This document shows positions 35,369 to 45,122 of a stretch of DNA of 64,000 nt, piece after piece. The number at the start of each line of letters is the position of its first letter. The first letter of the stretch is position 1. The DNA comes from Neotabrizicola shimadae (lineage in GTDB: Bacteria; Pseudomonadota; Alphaproteobacteria; Rhodobacterales; Rhodobacteraceae): positions 3,354,001-3,418,000 of the forward strand of contig NZ_CP069370.1 in the NCBI RefSeq assembly GCF_019623905.1, written 5' to 3'. A model generated the notes under the pieces. The model made no database searches. It saw only the letters and a program-made list of their open reading frames with translations, and was not told the DNA's origin. Both the position numbers and the translations under genes were made by a program.

Positions 35369-36934
35369 ATGATCCAGGACATGACAAAGCCCTCATCAAC
35401 TCCTGATGCTGCCGGCCGCGCCGTGGTCGTGGGGGCGGGGCTCGGTGGCTTGGCCTCGGCCATGCGGCTTGGCGCAAAGGGCTGGCAGGTAACCGTCGTC
35501 GATCGTCTTGACCGGCCGGGTGGCCGCGGCTCATCCATCTCACAGGGCGGCCATCGCTTTGACCTGGGCCCCACCATCGTGACGGTGCCTCAAACGCTGC
35601 GAGATCTCTGGTCCGCCTGTGGGCGAGACTTTGACAGGGACGTTCAGCTTGTGCCGATGGACCCCTTTTATCGGATTCTCTTTGCCGACGGCGAAACCTT
35701 CACGGCACGCAAGGATCCGGCGGCCATGCAGGCCGAGGTTGCACGCATCAGCCCGGCCGACCTTGCTGGATACATTAGGTTCCTGAAGGACAGCGAGACA
35801 CGCTACCGCTTCGGCTACGAAGACCTCGGGCGGCGCCCCATGCACAACTTCATTGAGACGTTGAAGGTCATTCCGCGCTTTGCCATGCTGCGGGCCGACA
35901 GATCTGTCCATGCCCACGCGGCAACACGGGTCCGCGACCCGCACCTGCGCTTTGCCCTATCGTTCCATCCCCTGTTCATCGGTGGCGATCCTTTCAACGT
36001 CACGTCCATGTACGTGCTTGTCAGCCACCTGGAGGCCGCATTTGGAGTGCACTACGCCATGGGCGGCGTCCAGGCGATTGCCGACGCCATGACCAAAGTG
36101 GTGACCGATCAAGGCGGCAACGTGATTTCCGGGGGCGAGGTTGACGAAATCCTGGTGCAAGGGGGCCGCGCTTCCGGTGTGAAGCTCACGGACGGACGCC
36201 ACTTTCCGGCCGAGGTCGTCGTTTCGAACGCCGATGCCGGGCATACCTATGACCGGCTGCTGCGAAACCAGCGCCGCCGTCGCTGGACGCCGGCCCGCCT
36301 CAAGCGGTCGCGCTGGTCCATGGGGCTTTTCGTCTGGTACTTCGGCACCAAGGGCACCCGACACCGATGGCCAGAGGTCGGGCACCATTCCATCGTGGTC
36401 GGCCCGCGCTACCGCGACCACATCCGCGATATCTTCATCTGCGGTCGGTTGGCGGATGACATGAGCCTTTATGTCCACAGGCCCAGTGTCACCGATCCTT
36501 CCTGCGCCCCCGACGGCGACGATACGTTCTATGCCCTGTCTCCTGTACCTCATCTTGGCCATGACAATGGAGTGGACTGGCAGGTCGAGGCCGAACCCTA
36601 CAGGAAGAAGGTCCAGGCCGTGCTGGAAGAGCGTCTCTTGCCTGGTCTTTCTCTCCACCTGACAGAGAGCCTGGTCTTCACTCCCGAAACCTTCCGCGAC
36701 CGCTATCTTTCTCCGCTTGGCGCCGGCTTCTCGATCGAGCCGCGCATCCTGCAATCGGCGTGGTTCCGCCCGCACAACCTGTCAGAGGAATTGCCGGGCC
36801 TATACCTGGCCGGGGCCGGCACCCACCCCGGCGCAGGTGTTCCGGGCGTGATCGGCACGTCGGAAATCCTCGCTCAGCTTGTGCCTGATGCGCCGCACCG
36901 CGCCGCAAACCCTGTCGCCTTGGCAGCCGAATGA
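35369..36934 (+). CDS. crtI: Phytoene desaturase (neurosporene-forming)
   Basis: FAD-dependent desaturase that takes phytoene to neurosporene in the spheroidene pathway. The 521-residue protein has the N-terminal FAD fold VVVGAGLGGLASAMRLGAKG and the C-terminal carotenoid desaturase signature YLAGAGTHPGAGVPGVIGTSE. Start ATG at 35369 or, four codons later, at 35381 (MTKPSST). Stop overlaps crtB (ATGA). Confidence 0.97.
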   Translation: MIQDMTKPSSTPDAAGRAVVVGAGLGGLASAMRLGAKGWQVTVVDRLDRPGGRGSSISQGGHRFDLGPTIVTVPQTLRDLWSACGRDFDRDVQLVPMDPFYRILFADGETFTARKDPAAMQAEVARISPADLAGYIRFLKDSETRYRFGYEDLGRRPMHNFIETLKVIPRFAMLRADRSVHAHAATRVRDPHLRFALSFHPLFIGGDPFNVTSMYVLVSHLEAAFGVHYAMGGVQAIADAMTKVVTDQGGNVISGGEVDEILVQGGRASGVKLTDGRHFPAEVVVSNADAGHTYDRLLRNQRRRRWTPARLKRSRWSMGLFVWYFGTKGTRHRWPEVGHHSIVVGPRYRDHIRDIFICGRLADDMSLYVHRPSVTDPSCAPDGDDTFYALSPVPHLGHDNGVDWQVEAEPYRKKVQAVLEERLLPGLSLHLTESLVFTPETFRDRYLSPLGAGFSIEPRILQSAWFRPHNLSEELPGLYLAGAGTHPGAGVPGVIGTSEILAQLVPDAPHRAANPVALAAE

Positions 36935-37935
36935 TCGCGTCGTCTGACATGGAGGCCTGCCGGGCCATGATCCGCACCGGGAGCCTGTCCTTCCACGCGG
37001 CCTCCCGTGTGCTGCCTTCGCGGGTGCGCGATCCGGCGTTGGCACTTTATGCCTTCTGTCGCGTTGCTGACGATGAGGTTGATGAGGGTCATGACAAAGC
37101 CGCCGCCGTGCTGCGGCTTCGCGACCGACTGGACCTGATTTATGCCGGTCGCCCGCGCAACGCACCATCCGACCGCGCCTTCGCGGCCGTTGTGGCCGAT
37201 TTCGAGATGCCCCGCCTCCTGCCCGAGGCTCTGCTGGAGGGCCTCGCCTGGGACTCGCTGGGCCGCCGTTACGAAAGCCTGTCACAGCTGAAGGATTACT
37301 CTGCGCGTGTTGCATCCTCTGTCGGCGCGATGATGTGCGTCCTGATGGGGGCGCGCGATGCCGACATCCTTGCGCGCGCCTGCGATCTTGGCTTGGCCAT
37401 GCAACTGACCAACATCGCCAGGGACGTGGGCGAGGATGCCCGGGCCGGCCGGCTGTTTCTCCCGCTTGACTGGCTGACAGAGGATGGCCTGGATCCGCAG
37501 GTGTTCCTGAACGCACCCGCTCCTGCACCGGCCATCCGGCGGGCGACCGAGCGCCTGCTGGACCATGCCGACCGCCTTTACTGGCGTGCGGCTACGGGCG
37601 TTCGCTGCCTGCCCCTGGACTGTCGGGCCGGTATCCTGTCCGCAGGCCATGTCTACCGTGCAATTGGCGCCGAGATCGCCCGCGCCGGGCACGACAGCGT
37701 CACCCGCCGCGCACGGACGACACGCGGCCGCAAGGCAGCGCTCATGCTCTTGTCGGCGACCCAGGCCGGACTTGGCGCCCTGCTTCCGATTTCCGCCCGG
37801 CTTCACGCCGCGCCGGAACCTGAGGTGGCCTTTCTTGTGGATGCCGCGGCACGTCGGCATCCCGTTGCTGCACGGTCAGAGTCCTTGCTGGCGGTCCTCG
37901 CCCAACTGGAAGCACGGGATCGTGGACTTGCGTGA
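36931..37935 (+). CDS. crtB: Phytoene synthase
   Basis: Condenses two geranylgeranyl diphosphates to phytoene. The 334-residue protein has both aspartate-rich motifs of the squalene/phytoene synthase family: DDEVDEGHD near residue 48 and TNIARDVGEDARAGRLFLP near 160. Translationally coupled to crtI. Confidence 0.97.
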   Translation: MIASSDMEACRAMIRTGSLSFHAASRVLPSRVRDPALALYAFCRVADDEVDEGHDKAAAVLRLRDRLDLIYAGRPRNAPSDRAFAAVVADFEMPRLLPEALLEGLAWDSLGRRYESLSQLKDYSARVASSVGAMMCVLMGARDADILARACDLGLAMQLTNIARDVGEDARAGRLFLPLDWLTEDGLDPQVFLNAPAPAPAIRRATERLLDHADRLYWRAATGVRCLPLDCRAGILSAGHVYRAIGAEIARAGHDSVTRRARTTRGRKAALMLLSATQAGLGALLPISARLHAAPEPEVAFLVDAAARRHPVAARSESLLAVLAQLEARDRGLA

Positions 37936-38006
37936 CCTGCGTCGCGCTTGGCGCCGCGGTGCAGCATGGCTATAAGGGTGGCAACGAAGCCGAAAGAGAA
38001 ACTTCA

Positions 38007-38471
38007 ATGACCCTGCCGCTTTTCCTGACCTTTCTTGCGGCCTGTCTTTCGGCCGGCGCAACCGGCGCGCTATTCAACCCTGGCGACTGGTACAACAGCT
38101 TGAAGAAGCCTTCCTGGACTCCGCCGAACTGGCTGTTTCCTGTGGCATGGACGACGCTCTACCTCTGCATGTCCGTCGCGGCAGCCCGCGTGGCCGGTCT
38201 CGCTGGTAGTGCGGCCGAGGTCGGGCAGGCACTTGCTTTCTGGGCCTTGCAGATTGCGCTGAACACCCTTTGGACGCCAGTCTTTTTCGGCCTGCGCCGC
38301 ATGGGGGCGGGCCTCGTGATCCTGATCCTTCTGTGGCTGGCGGTTGCTGCAACCCTGGTTTCATTCTGGCGCATTGACCTGATCGCCGGCCTGCTGTTCC
38401 TGCCCTACATCACATGGGTCAGCGTGGCTGGAGCCCTGAACTTCTCGGTTTGGAGGCTGAACCGCGCCTAG
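38007..38471 (+). CDS. tspO: TspO tryptophan-rich sensory protein (CrtK)
   Basis: Five-span membrane protein (154 residues) that binds porphyrins and modulates photosynthesis gene expression in R. sphaeroides. The hallmark PSWTPPNWLFPVAWTTLY and LNTLWTPVFFGLRR segments are present. ATG at 38007 was chosen since the protein starts straight into the first span. Its TAG stop shares the sequence CTAG with the stop of the converging crtC. Confidence 0.95.
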   Translation: MTLPLFLTFLAACLSAGATGALFNPGDWYNSLKKPSWTPPNWLFPVAWTTLYLCMSVAAARVAGLAGSAAEVGQALAFWALQIALNTLWTPVFFGLRRMGAGLVILILLWLAVAATLVSFWRIDLIAGLLFLPYITWVSVAGALNFSVWRLNRA

Positions 38472-39304
38472 GGCCAGTCGGCCCGCCTCGGCACGCGAAG
38501 CGCCAGCATCGGCTTCAGGAGTGGTTGGCGGAACCGGACCAGGTCCAGCGCCTCGTGCATTCCCAGCGACGGCTCTCCTCCGATCTCGGTCTGAACCAAA
38601 GCCCGGCTGTAGAAGGGCGCGTCGAGCAGGGACAGTCGCGCCTTTGGAACATGGCCCGCATCGGCACGCGTTTCCCGTCGGACAAGCCAACCGCTGCGCC
38701 GCAGGGGGGCAACTGGCGGAAGGTCGATCTCGCTCACACGACCCTTGATGTCAGCCTCCACCGCCAGCGCGAGTCGCGTGCCATCGCGCCGGATCGCATC
38801 ATAGAAGCAGACAGTGCGATCCTTCAGCGGATAGCGTCCCCAGGTCCAGAACCGGAAGTCCTGCTCAAGCGCACGAGTGCCGAAGTTCGCATCGAAGTAT
38901 CCATGGCCGTCCCACCTGTGCCCCGGCTCCAGCCGAACCGAAACGTCGCCGATTGGGGAGAAGGGACGCCAGAGATGGCGGCCATCCGGAGTAAGGGCGA
39001 CTTCCGCGCCGGTAACTGCTTTGGGCGTCAAGACGATGCGGCCACGCACTGGCGTCACCATCGGCGGCGCGCCCCATTCGTTGATGTCGATCACCAGTTC
39101 GGTGCCGGTCCAATGCATCCGGCTCGGCCCGACCTCCAGCGTGTCTCGCGACTGGCGCAGCGCCGATGCTCCGCGATCCGTCATGGTGAACCGTCCGTGC
39201 CGCAAGCCGGACGTCACGACATTCAGGCAGCAATGGTTCTGCGGATTGCGCCGCCCCGACCAGCGATACCAGGGAGAAAACACGGAGCCGATGAAGCCGA
39301 TCAC
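38468..39304 (-). CDS. crtC: Hydroxyneurosporene synthase (carotenoid 1,2-hydratase)
   Basis: Adds water to the C1,2 double bond of neurosporene. From the GTG at 39302-39304, which overlaps the crtD stop (GTGA), the protein is 278 residues beginning IGFIGSVFSPWYRW. Yet the same frame continues upstream for about 30 codons with GYAWWYVDAISEDG, which resembles the normal N terminus of the CrtC family, with no ATG, GTG or TTG to start it. The true protein may therefore begin inside crtD at an unusual codon. C-terminal blocks such as GHGYFDANFGTRALE are intact. Confidence 0.93.
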   Translation of the reverse strand: MIGFIGSVFSPWYRWSGRRNPQNHCCLNVVTSGLRHGRFTMTDRGASALRQSRDTLEVGPSRMHWTGTELVIDINEWGAPPMVTPVRGRIVLTPKAVTGAEVALTPDGRHLWRPFSPIGDVSVRLEPGHRWDGHGYFDANFGTRALEQDFRFWTWGRYPLKDRTVCFYDAIRRDGTRLALAVEADIKGRVSEIDLPPVAPLRRSGWLVRRETRADAGHVPKARLSLLDAPFYSRALVQTEIGGEPSLGMHEALDLVRFRQPLLKPMLALRVPRRADWP

Positions 39305-40851
39305 CGAGACGGCGCGTTGTCCGTCTTCCGAGATCGCATCGACATACCACCAGGCATAGCCGTCTGGGCCGACCTCGACCGAGAAGTCCGGTCCGCCAGA
39401 ACGGCCGCCGCCGCGTGCCTGCCGGAGGACAGCGCCATCGGAACTCCCGCCCCCGGATGGGCCCCGCCTCCCGCAAGATACAGGCCCGGCAAGCCCGTGC
39501 GCGCCACCGGGCGGCGAAACGTCGCCATCGCCCCCTCGGGCGAGCCCCCGTAGATCGCGCCCCCCGACCCCGGATACAGTCTGGACAGCTGAGCCGGCGT
39601 GGTCAGCGACCGAGCTTCCGGTGCGGGATCGAAGCTCAGGCCTTGCACGGCCAGCGGCGGAAAGGTGCGTGTCCGGCATTGCGCTTCCTCGGCTGCAAAG
39701 GGCGAATGGCCCGCGGGGCCGTTCATGATGATCTCGAACCGCTCGGGCCCGCTCGGTGCGGGTCCGATCTCCCGGTCCTGCGCGCAGACATAGAGCGTGG
39801 GCGCGGCGGGCATCTGGCCAATGCCGATCGGCCCGAACTCCCGGGAGGAATCGGCCGTGAAGAAAACATTGTGATGAGCAAGCTCCACGCCAGCCGGTCG
39901 CGCGGCAAAAGCCCAGACCCAAGCCGACAGGCTGGGCCGTTGCCGGGCACCGTTGCCCATGGCCGCGCGTGCTGCATCGCCAAGCAGACCGTCCCTCAGC
40001 GCACCGGGATCACCCGCAAAGACGCAGGCCGCGCAGGGCAGGTTCGTCCCACCCTCGATCTCCACCCCCGTCACCCGCCCCCCTTGCCGCACGATGCGCC
40101 GCGCGCGCGTCGCAAAGCGCAGGCGTACGCCCAGTCCCTCGGCAACTTGGGCCAGCGCCGCGGCGGCGCCGTTCAGCCCTTGCCGCACCGCCCAGACACC
40201 CTTCGCCTCGGCGTGCCAGATCAGGGCAAGAACTGCGGGACTGGACGCGGGCCGGCCGCCAACATAGGTGGCATAACGCCCGAATAACTGGATCAGGCGG
40301 GGGTCCCGAAAGAACCGTCGCAGGAGACCATCCATCGACCGGCCGGGTAGCAGCGCGGGCCAGATCGTCGGCCGCCGCAGCGCGGCTGTCATTGCCCCCA
40401 TCAGCTCAGGGCGCGCAGCTGCCATGACCGGCCCTTCGAAAGCGGCATAAAGCTGCGATGCCAGCCGGTCGAACCGCAAGAACGCGGCCGCTTCCCCGGG
40501 GCCGCAAAGCTCTTCAATCGCAGCGGCGCTTGCCTCCCGGTCGGCGAACAGGTCAAGCCGAGTGCCGTCGGGCCAGAAATGCCGCGCCAGCCTGGGCAGG
40601 GCGATCAGGTCGAGATGGTCCTCGGTGCGCGATCCGGCCAGCGCGAACAGGTCATCCAGTTCGCGGCGCAGCGTCAGGACTGTCGGCCCCGTATCGACGG
40701 GGCCCGCAACCGAGGGCAGGGCACGTGCCTTGCCGCCCGGGCCTGATGCCATTTCCACCAAAGTGACCGACACCCCTGCCGCGGCAAGGCGGATCGCGGC
40801 CGACAGGCCACCCATCCCGGCGCCGATCACCACAACGGGGTCCTGCGTCAT
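39301..40851 (-). CDS. crtD: Hydroxyneurosporene desaturase (methoxyneurosporene dehydrogenase)
   Basis: CrtI-like FAD desaturase that introduces the C3,4 double bond into the 1-hydroxy or 1-methoxy intermediate. The 516-residue protein begins VVVIGAGMGGLSAAIRL and has YLAGGGAHPGAGVPMALSSG near the C terminus. The final ~30 residues are an Arg/Ser-rich tail that is the out-of-frame reading of the crtC-like N terminus. First gene of crtDC, divergent from crtE over two PpsR operators. Confidence 0.96.
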   Translation of the reverse strand: MTQDPVVVIGAGMGGLSAAIRLAAAGVSVTLVEMASGPGGKARALPSVAGPVDTGPTVLTLRRELDDLFALAGSRTEDHLDLIALPRLARHFWPDGTRLDLFADREASAAAIEELCGPGEAAAFLRFDRLASQLYAAFEGPVMAAARPELMGAMTAALRRPTIWPALLPGRSMDGLLRRFFRDPRLIQLFGRYATYVGGRPASSPAVLALIWHAEAKGVWAVRQGLNGAAAALAQVAEGLGVRLRFATRARRIVRQGGRVTGVEIEGGTNLPCAACVFAGDPGALRDGLLGDAARAAMGNGARQRPSLSAWVWAFAARPAGVELAHHNVFFTADSSREFGPIGIGQMPAAPTLYVCAQDREIGPAPSGPERFEIIMNGPAGHSPFAAEEAQCRTRTFPPLAVQGLSFDPAPEARSLTTPAQLSRLYPGSGGAIYGGSPEGAMATFRRPVARTGLPGLYLAGGGAHPGAGVPMALSSGRHAAAAVLADRTSRSRSAQTAMPGGMSMRSRKTDNAPSR

Positions 40852-40866
40852 CTAGTCCGGGCCTTG

Positions 40867-40884
40867 TGTAACGTCGTGCTTACA
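40867..40884. promoter_or_regulatory. PpsR/CrtJ operator, crtD side
   Basis: Perfect TGT-N12-ACA (TGTAACGTCGTGCTTACA), 15 bp from the crtD ATG. Tandem with the next site, 24 bp away start to start. Confidence 0.88.
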
Positions 40885-40890
40885 GCACAG

Positions 40891-40908
40891 TGTAAATCTC
40901 AGTTTACA
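40891..40908. promoter_or_regulatory. PpsR/CrtJ operator, crtE side
   Basis: Perfect TGT-N12-ACA (TGTAAATCTCAGTTTACA), six bases from the previous operator. The tandem pair controls the divergent crtD-crtC and crtE-crtF operons. Confidence 0.88.
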
Positions 40909-40962
40909 CACAGGCCGGCTGATGCCAAGGTGAAATCCCGATTGGGAGGTGAGGCAAACCCC

Positions 40963-41829
40963 ATGCAACTCGAGTCCCGCATCGAATCGGCCCTGACCCG
41001 CGCTCTTGCCCCGCCAACCAACGCGGTCACGCCCCCTCTTCTGCGCTCCGCCCTGACCCATGCTGTCTTTCCTGGCGGCGCGCGCATCCGCCCGACCATC
41101 CTGCTTTCCGTGGCGTTGGCCTGCGGCGACGACCGCCCCGAAGTCTCGGACGCCGCAGCCGCCGCGCTGGAGCTGATCCATTGCGCCAGCCTCGCACATG
41201 ACGATTTACCTGCCTTTGACAATGCCGACCTTCGGCGCGGCAAGCCCAGCCTGCACCGCGCGCATGGCGAACCCCTGGCGATCCTGGCCGGAGACAGCCT
41301 GATCGTGCTGGCTTTCGAAACCCTCGCTGCCGCAGGCGAACTTGCCCCCGACCGCGCGGTCAAACTAATTACTGCGCTTGGGCGTCGCACCGGTGCCGTG
41401 CAGGGCATCTGCGCGGGCCAAGCTTGGGAAAGCGAGCCAGCCGTTGACCTGCAAGCATATCACCTCGCCAAGACCGGCGCCCTGTTCATCGCTGCCACCC
41501 AGATGGGCGCCCTGTCGACCGGCGCCGACCCCGACCCTTGGGAGGACTTGGGCCGCCTGATCGGTGAGGCCTTCCAGGTGGCGGATGACCTGAAGGACGC
41601 GCTTCTGTCCTCGGAAGCAACGGGCAAGACATCCGGCCGAGACGCCGTCCTGCATCGGCCCTCGGCGGTTCAATCCATGGGTGTTGTCGGGGCAACGAAG
41701 CACCTGCAGGATATCCTTTCCGGTGCCATCGCCTCCATCCCCTCCTGCCCCGGCGAGGCCAAACTTGCCCAGATGGTGCAGGCCCACGCCCGCCGGATCA
41801 TGGACATTCCGGCCGCCGCACGGGGCTGA
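40963..41829 (+). CDS. crtE: Geranylgeranyl diphosphate synthase
   Basis: Makes the C20 precursor for carotenoids and the bacteriochlorophyll tail. The 288-residue protein has the first aspartate motif [17 protein letters not shown] (bacterial two-residue insertion form) and the second motif [12 protein letters not shown] at 40963 follows gggaggtgagg. The gene crtF follows after two bases. Confidence 0.97.
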   Translation: MQLESRIESALTRALAPPTNAVTPPLLRSALTHAVFPGGARIRPTILLSVALACGDDRPEVSDAAAAALELIHCASLAHDDLPAFDNADLRRGKPSLHRAHGEPLAILAGDSLIVLAFETLAAAGELAPDRAVKLITALGRRTGAVQGICAGQAWESEPAVDLQAYHLAKTGALFIAATQMGALSTGADPDPWEDLGRLIGEAFQVADDLKDALLSSEATGKTSGRDAVLHRPSAVQSMGVVGATKHLQDILSGAIASIPSCPGEAKLAQMVQAHARRIMDIPAAARG

Positions 41830-41831
41830 AC

Positions 41832-42947
41832 GTGGCTGACCTGCCCTTGCCCGGCGCATCGCGCCCCGAACGCCGATCGCCGCCGGGCTTTTTCGCACGC
41901 CTCGCCCTCTCTCCCCGCCTGCACGCGCTGGCCGAGCGCATTCCCGGCCTGCGTGGCCATGCCCGCTCAGAGGGTCGCGCACTGTTCGAGATGATCGCGG
42001 GCTTCGTCCGGTCCCAAGCGCTGCTCGCCGTGGTCGAACTCCGCCTTCTGCCGATCCTCGCCGAATCCTCCGCCAGCACGGCGCAACTGTCCACCCGGAC
42101 ATCGGTGCCAGAGGACCGCCTCGCCATCCTGCTTCAGGCTGCCGCTGCGTTGAAACTCGTCGAAAGACGGCGCGGCCTGTGGCGGCTGGCGCCCCGTGGT
42201 GCCGCCTTCCTGACCGTACCGGGGCTCGAGGCGATGGTGCGTCACCACCCCGTGCTGTATCGCGACCTCAACGATCCCGTGGCCTTTTTCCGAGGCGAAA
42301 CCCAGCCCGAACTGGCCGGGTTCTGGCCCTATGTTTTCGGGCCACTCGCAGAAACCGATGCCGGCCTGGCGCAGCGCTACTCCAGCCTGATGGCGGACAG
42401 CCAGGCGCTGGTTGCCGAGGATACGCTGCGACTCGTCTCCCTTTCCGACGCCCGCAGGCTGATGGACGTTGGCGGCGGCACGGGCACCTTCCTCAGGGCC
42501 GTTGCGCGCAAGTGCCCAGAACTCGATCTTGCGCTCTTCGACCTGCCGCACGTCGTCGCAGCGGCGCCACGGTTCAGCCCGCGCCTTGCAGTGCAACCCG
42601 GCGACTTCCGGCAGGACCCGATTCCGGCAGGCGCCGACATCATCACGCTGGTCCGGATTCTGTACGATCATCCTGACACAACGGTGCTTTCGCTTCTGTC
42701 CGCGATCCATGACGCGCTGCCGCAGGGGGGAAGGCTGGTGATTTCCGAACCCATGTCTGGAGGCGCCAGGCCAGACGCGGACACCGATATCTACTTCGCA
42801 ATCTACACGCTTGCGATGTGCTCCGGCCGAACCAGGTCCCCCGCGGAACTAAGGGATATGCTTGTAAAGTCAGGGTTTTCCACAATCTCGGCGCCGCGCA
42901 CGCGCCGCCCCTTCGTGACCTCGGTAATCGAGGTATCCAAGGCCTGA
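41832..42947 (+). CDS. crtF: Hydroxyneurosporene O-methyltransferase
   Basis: SAM-dependent methylation of the C1 hydroxyl of demethylspheroidene-type intermediates. The 371-residue protein has an N-terminal dimerisation domain and the SAM site [24 protein letters not shown] start at 41832, two bases after the crtE stop. Confidence 0.96.
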   Translation: MADLPLPGASRPERRSPPGFFARLALSPRLHALAERIPGLRGHARSEGRALFEMIAGFVRSQALLAVVELRLLPILAESSASTAQLSTRTSVPEDRLAILLQAAAALKLVERRRGLWRLAPRGAAFLTVPGLEAMVRHHPVLYRDLNDPVAFFRGETQPELAGFWPYVFGPLAETDAGLAQRYSSLMADSQALVAEDTLRLVSLSDARRLMDVGGGTGTFLRAVARKCPELDLALFDLPHVVAAAPRFSPRLAVQPGDFRQDPIPAGADIITLVRILYDHPDTTVLSLLSAIHDALPQGGRLVISEPMSGGARPDADTDIYFAIYTLAMCSGRTRSPAELRDMLVKSGFSTISAPRTRRPFVTSVIEVSKA

Positions 42948-43004
42948 CGGGTCGGCCTCGGAACGTGGTCGCCTTGCTCAACCGCTCACTATCCTAAAGT
43001 TGAC

Positions 43005-43022
43005 TGTCTAATAAATTTGACA
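43005..43022. promoter_or_regulatory. PpsR/CrtJ operator, distal, upstream of bchC
   Basis: Perfect TGT-N12-ACA (TGTCTAATAAATTTGACA). It ends in TTGACA (43017-43022), a consensus -35 hexamer, so repressor and sigma factor compete for the same bases. Confidence 0.9.
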
Positions 43023-43030
43023 GTGACAGC

Positions 43031-43048
43031 TGTAAGGTTAAAGTTACA
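43031..43048. promoter_or_regulatory. PpsR/CrtJ operator, proximal, upstream of bchC
   Basis: Perfect TGT-N12-ACA (TGTAAGGTTAAAGTTACA), eight bases after the distal site. A possible -10 TAAAGT (43039-43044), 16 bp from TTGACA, falls inside it. This controls the bchCXYZ-puf superoperon. Confidence 0.9.
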
Positions 43049-43109
43049 CAAAGCCAGAACGCGTTCGTACCGACTCCTCGGCCGAAGCGAACCGGCAAGG
43101 GGGAGCGGC

Positions 43110-44054
43110 GTGCAAACGCAAGTGGTTATGATGTCCGGCCCGAGGGCGGTTTCCCTGGAAACTGCCGGACTTGCCGCACCTGGTCACGGAGACCTGGTGG
43201 TTGACGTTGCTCACTCAGGTATCTCCACCGGGACGGAACGCCTGTTCTGGCTTGGCACGATGCCGGCATTCCCTGGCATGGGCTATCCGCTCGTCCCCGG
43301 ATACGAAGCCTTCGGCGAAGTCGTCGAAGCCGCGCCAGATACCGGATTCCGTCCGGGCGACCATGTCTTCGTTCCCGGCGCAAACTGCTACACCGGCAAC
43401 CTGCGCGGCCTGTTCGGTGGCGCCACGCGGCGCCTGGTCACGCCACATGGCCGAGTTTGCCGGCTGGACGCAGGAATAGGCGCCGAGGGCGCGCTGCTGG
43501 CGCTTGCCGCAACCGCCCGCCATGCCATCGCAGGCTTCAACTGCGCTCTGCCCGATCTCATCATCGGCCACGGCACCCTGGGCCGGCTTCTTGCCCGGCT
43601 GACCATCGCCGCAGGCGGCCGACCGCCAACCGTTTGGGAGGTCAATCCGACCCGCCGCGATGGCGCCGACGGCTACGAAGTGCTTGATCCCGAAGCCGAC
43701 CCGCGCCGCGACTATGCCTCGATCTATGATGCCTCCGGCGCGCCCGGCCTTCTGGACAGGCTGGTGCCGCGGCTCGCCAGGGGTGGTGAGGTCGTTCTCT
43801 GTGGCTTCTACACCGAACCCGTCAGCTTCGCCTTCCCGCCCGCCTTCATGAAGGAGATGCGTCTGCGCATCGCCGCCGAGTGGCAGCCCGCCGACCTGGT
43901 CGCCACGCGCGCCCTGATCGAGAGTGGGGCCCTTTCGCTGCACGGGCTCATCACCCATCGCCAGCCAGGATCGCAGGCGCCTGACGCGTACGTCACCGCC
44001 TTCGACGACCCGACCTGCCTGAAAATGATCCTCGACTGGAGGGAAGCCGCATGA
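43110..44054 (+). CDS. bchC: Bacteriochlorophyllide a dehydrogenase
   Basis: NAD-dependent oxidation of the 3-hydroxyethyl group to 3-acetyl. The 314-residue medium-chain dehydrogenase-like protein starts at a GTG (43110) after ggggga, giving [13 protein letters not shown]. It has [33 protein letters not shown] and a nucleotide-binding region [15 protein letters not shown]. First gene of the superoperon; stop overlaps bchX. Confidence 0.96.
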   Translation: MQTQVVMMSGPRAVSLETAGLAAPGHGDLVVDVAHSGISTGTERLFWLGTMPAFPGMGYPLVPGYEAFGEVVEAAPDTGFRPGDHVFVPGANCYTGNLRGLFGGATRRLVTPHGRVCRLDAGIGAEGALLALAATARHAIAGFNCALPDLIIGHGTLGRLLARLTIAAGGRPPTVWEVNPTRRDGADGYEVLDPEADPRRDYASIYDASGAPGLLDRLVPRLARGGEVVLCGFYTEPVSFAFPPAFMKEMRLRIAAEWQPADLVATRALIESGALSLHGLITHRQPGSQAPDAYVTAFDDPTCLKMILDWREAA

Positions 44055-45055
44055 CGCTCGACATTCCGAACCTGAAGGACTTCGACGACCGTCTGCGGGC
44101 CGAGGCAGCCGAGGCTCCGTCGCTGGAAATTCCGGACCAGCCGCCCACCAAGAAGACGCAGATCATCGCGATCTACGGCAAGGGCGGCATCGGCAAGTCC
44201 TTCACGCTGGCCAACCTCAGCCACATGATGGCCGAAATGGGCAAGCGCGTGCTTCTGATCGGTTGCGATCCGAAGTCCGACACAACCTCGCTTCTCTTTG
44301 GCGGCAAGGCGTGCCCGACAATCATCGAAACATCGACCCGCAAGCGGCTGGCCGGCGAAGAGGTGAAGATCGGCGATGTCTGCTTCAAGCGCGGCGGCGT
44401 CTTCGCGATGGAACTGGGCGGGCCGGAAGTGGGCCGCGGCTGCGGCGGGCGCGGCATCATCCATGGCTTCGAGCTTCTGGAAAAGCTCGGCTTCCACGAC
44501 TGGGATTTCGACTACGTCCTGCTCGACTTCCTGGGCGACGTGGTTTGCGGCGGGTTCGGCCTGCCCATCGCGCGCGACATGGCGCAGAAGGTCATCATCG
44601 TCGGCTCGAACGACCTGCAATCGCTTTATGTTGCCAACAACGTCTGCTCGGCGGTGGAGTATTTCCGCAAACTTGGCGGCAACGTCGGCGTCGCCGGCAT
44701 CGTCATCAACAAGGATGACGGCACCGGCGAGGCGGCCGCCTTTGCCGAAGCCGTGGGAATCCCGGTTCTGGCGGCCATCCCGGCCGACGAGGACCTGCGC
44801 CGAAAGTCCGCCAGCTACCAGATCGTGGGCACCCACGCCACGCAATGGGGGGCGCTGTTCGAAGAACTCGCCGGCAATGTCGCCATCGCTCCGCCGGTCC
44901 GCCCGCGCCCCCTGTCGCAGGACGGCCTCCTTGGTCTCTTCGACGCCGAGACCACCGGCTCCGCCTTCGTCCTCGATCCGGCAACCGATGCCGACATGAT
45001 GGGCGCCAAGGCGCTGGTGAAGCCCTCGCTGGAAGTGGTCTACGACAATGTTTGA
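44051..45055 (+). CDS. bchX: Chlorophyllide reductase iron protein
   Basis: NifH-like ATPase that feeds electrons to BchY-BchZ for reduction of ring B. The 334-residue protein has the P-loop [11 protein letters not shown] at about 41-51, [10 protein letters not shown], and cluster cysteines in GRGCGGRG and VVCGGFG. Starts within the bchC stop (ATGA). A 24-codon frame begins inside its last codons (45048). Confidence 0.98.
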   Translation: MTLDIPNLKDFDDRLRAEAAEAPSLEIPDQPPTKKTQIIAIYGKGGIGKSFTLANLSHMMAEMGKRVLLIGCDPKSDTTSLLFGGKACPTIIETSTRKRLAGEEVKIGDVCFKRGGVFAMELGGPEVGRGCGGRGIIHGFELLEKLGFHDWDFDYVLLDFLGDVVCGGFGLPIARDMAQKVIIVGSNDLQSLYVANNVCSAVEYFRKLGGNVGVAGIVINKDDGTGEAAAFAEAVGIPVLAAIPADEDLRRKSASYQIVGTHATQWGALFEELAGNVAIAPPVRPRPLSQDGLLGLFDAETTGSAFVLDPATDADMMGAKALVKPSLEVVYDNV

Positions 45056-45122
45056 CCTGCAAGCACTGCAACGGCTGGAAGAGGAACTGAAGCGGCTGCA
45101 AGGCCAGGGAGGGCGCGGATGA
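45048..45122 (+). CDS. Possible 24-residue peptide coupling bchX to bchY
   Basis: ATG at 45048 lies inside the last codons of bchX, in another frame, and the TGA at 45120-45122 overlaps the bchY ATG (ATGA). The encoded peptide is [20 protein letters not shown] plus GGRG: a clean amphipathic, probably coiled-coil, helix with a glycine tail. The bchX-bchY spacer is otherwise unusual for this tightly overlapped operon. It may be a small protein or a translated relay that couples the two genes. Not recognised as a known family. Confidence 0.5.
   Translation: MFDLQALQRLEEELKRLQGQGGRG

Noticed and set aside
43017-43109. Upstream extension of BchC from 43017
   Set aside because: It would run through both PpsR operators; the GTG at 43110 has a ribosome site and fits the family N terminus.
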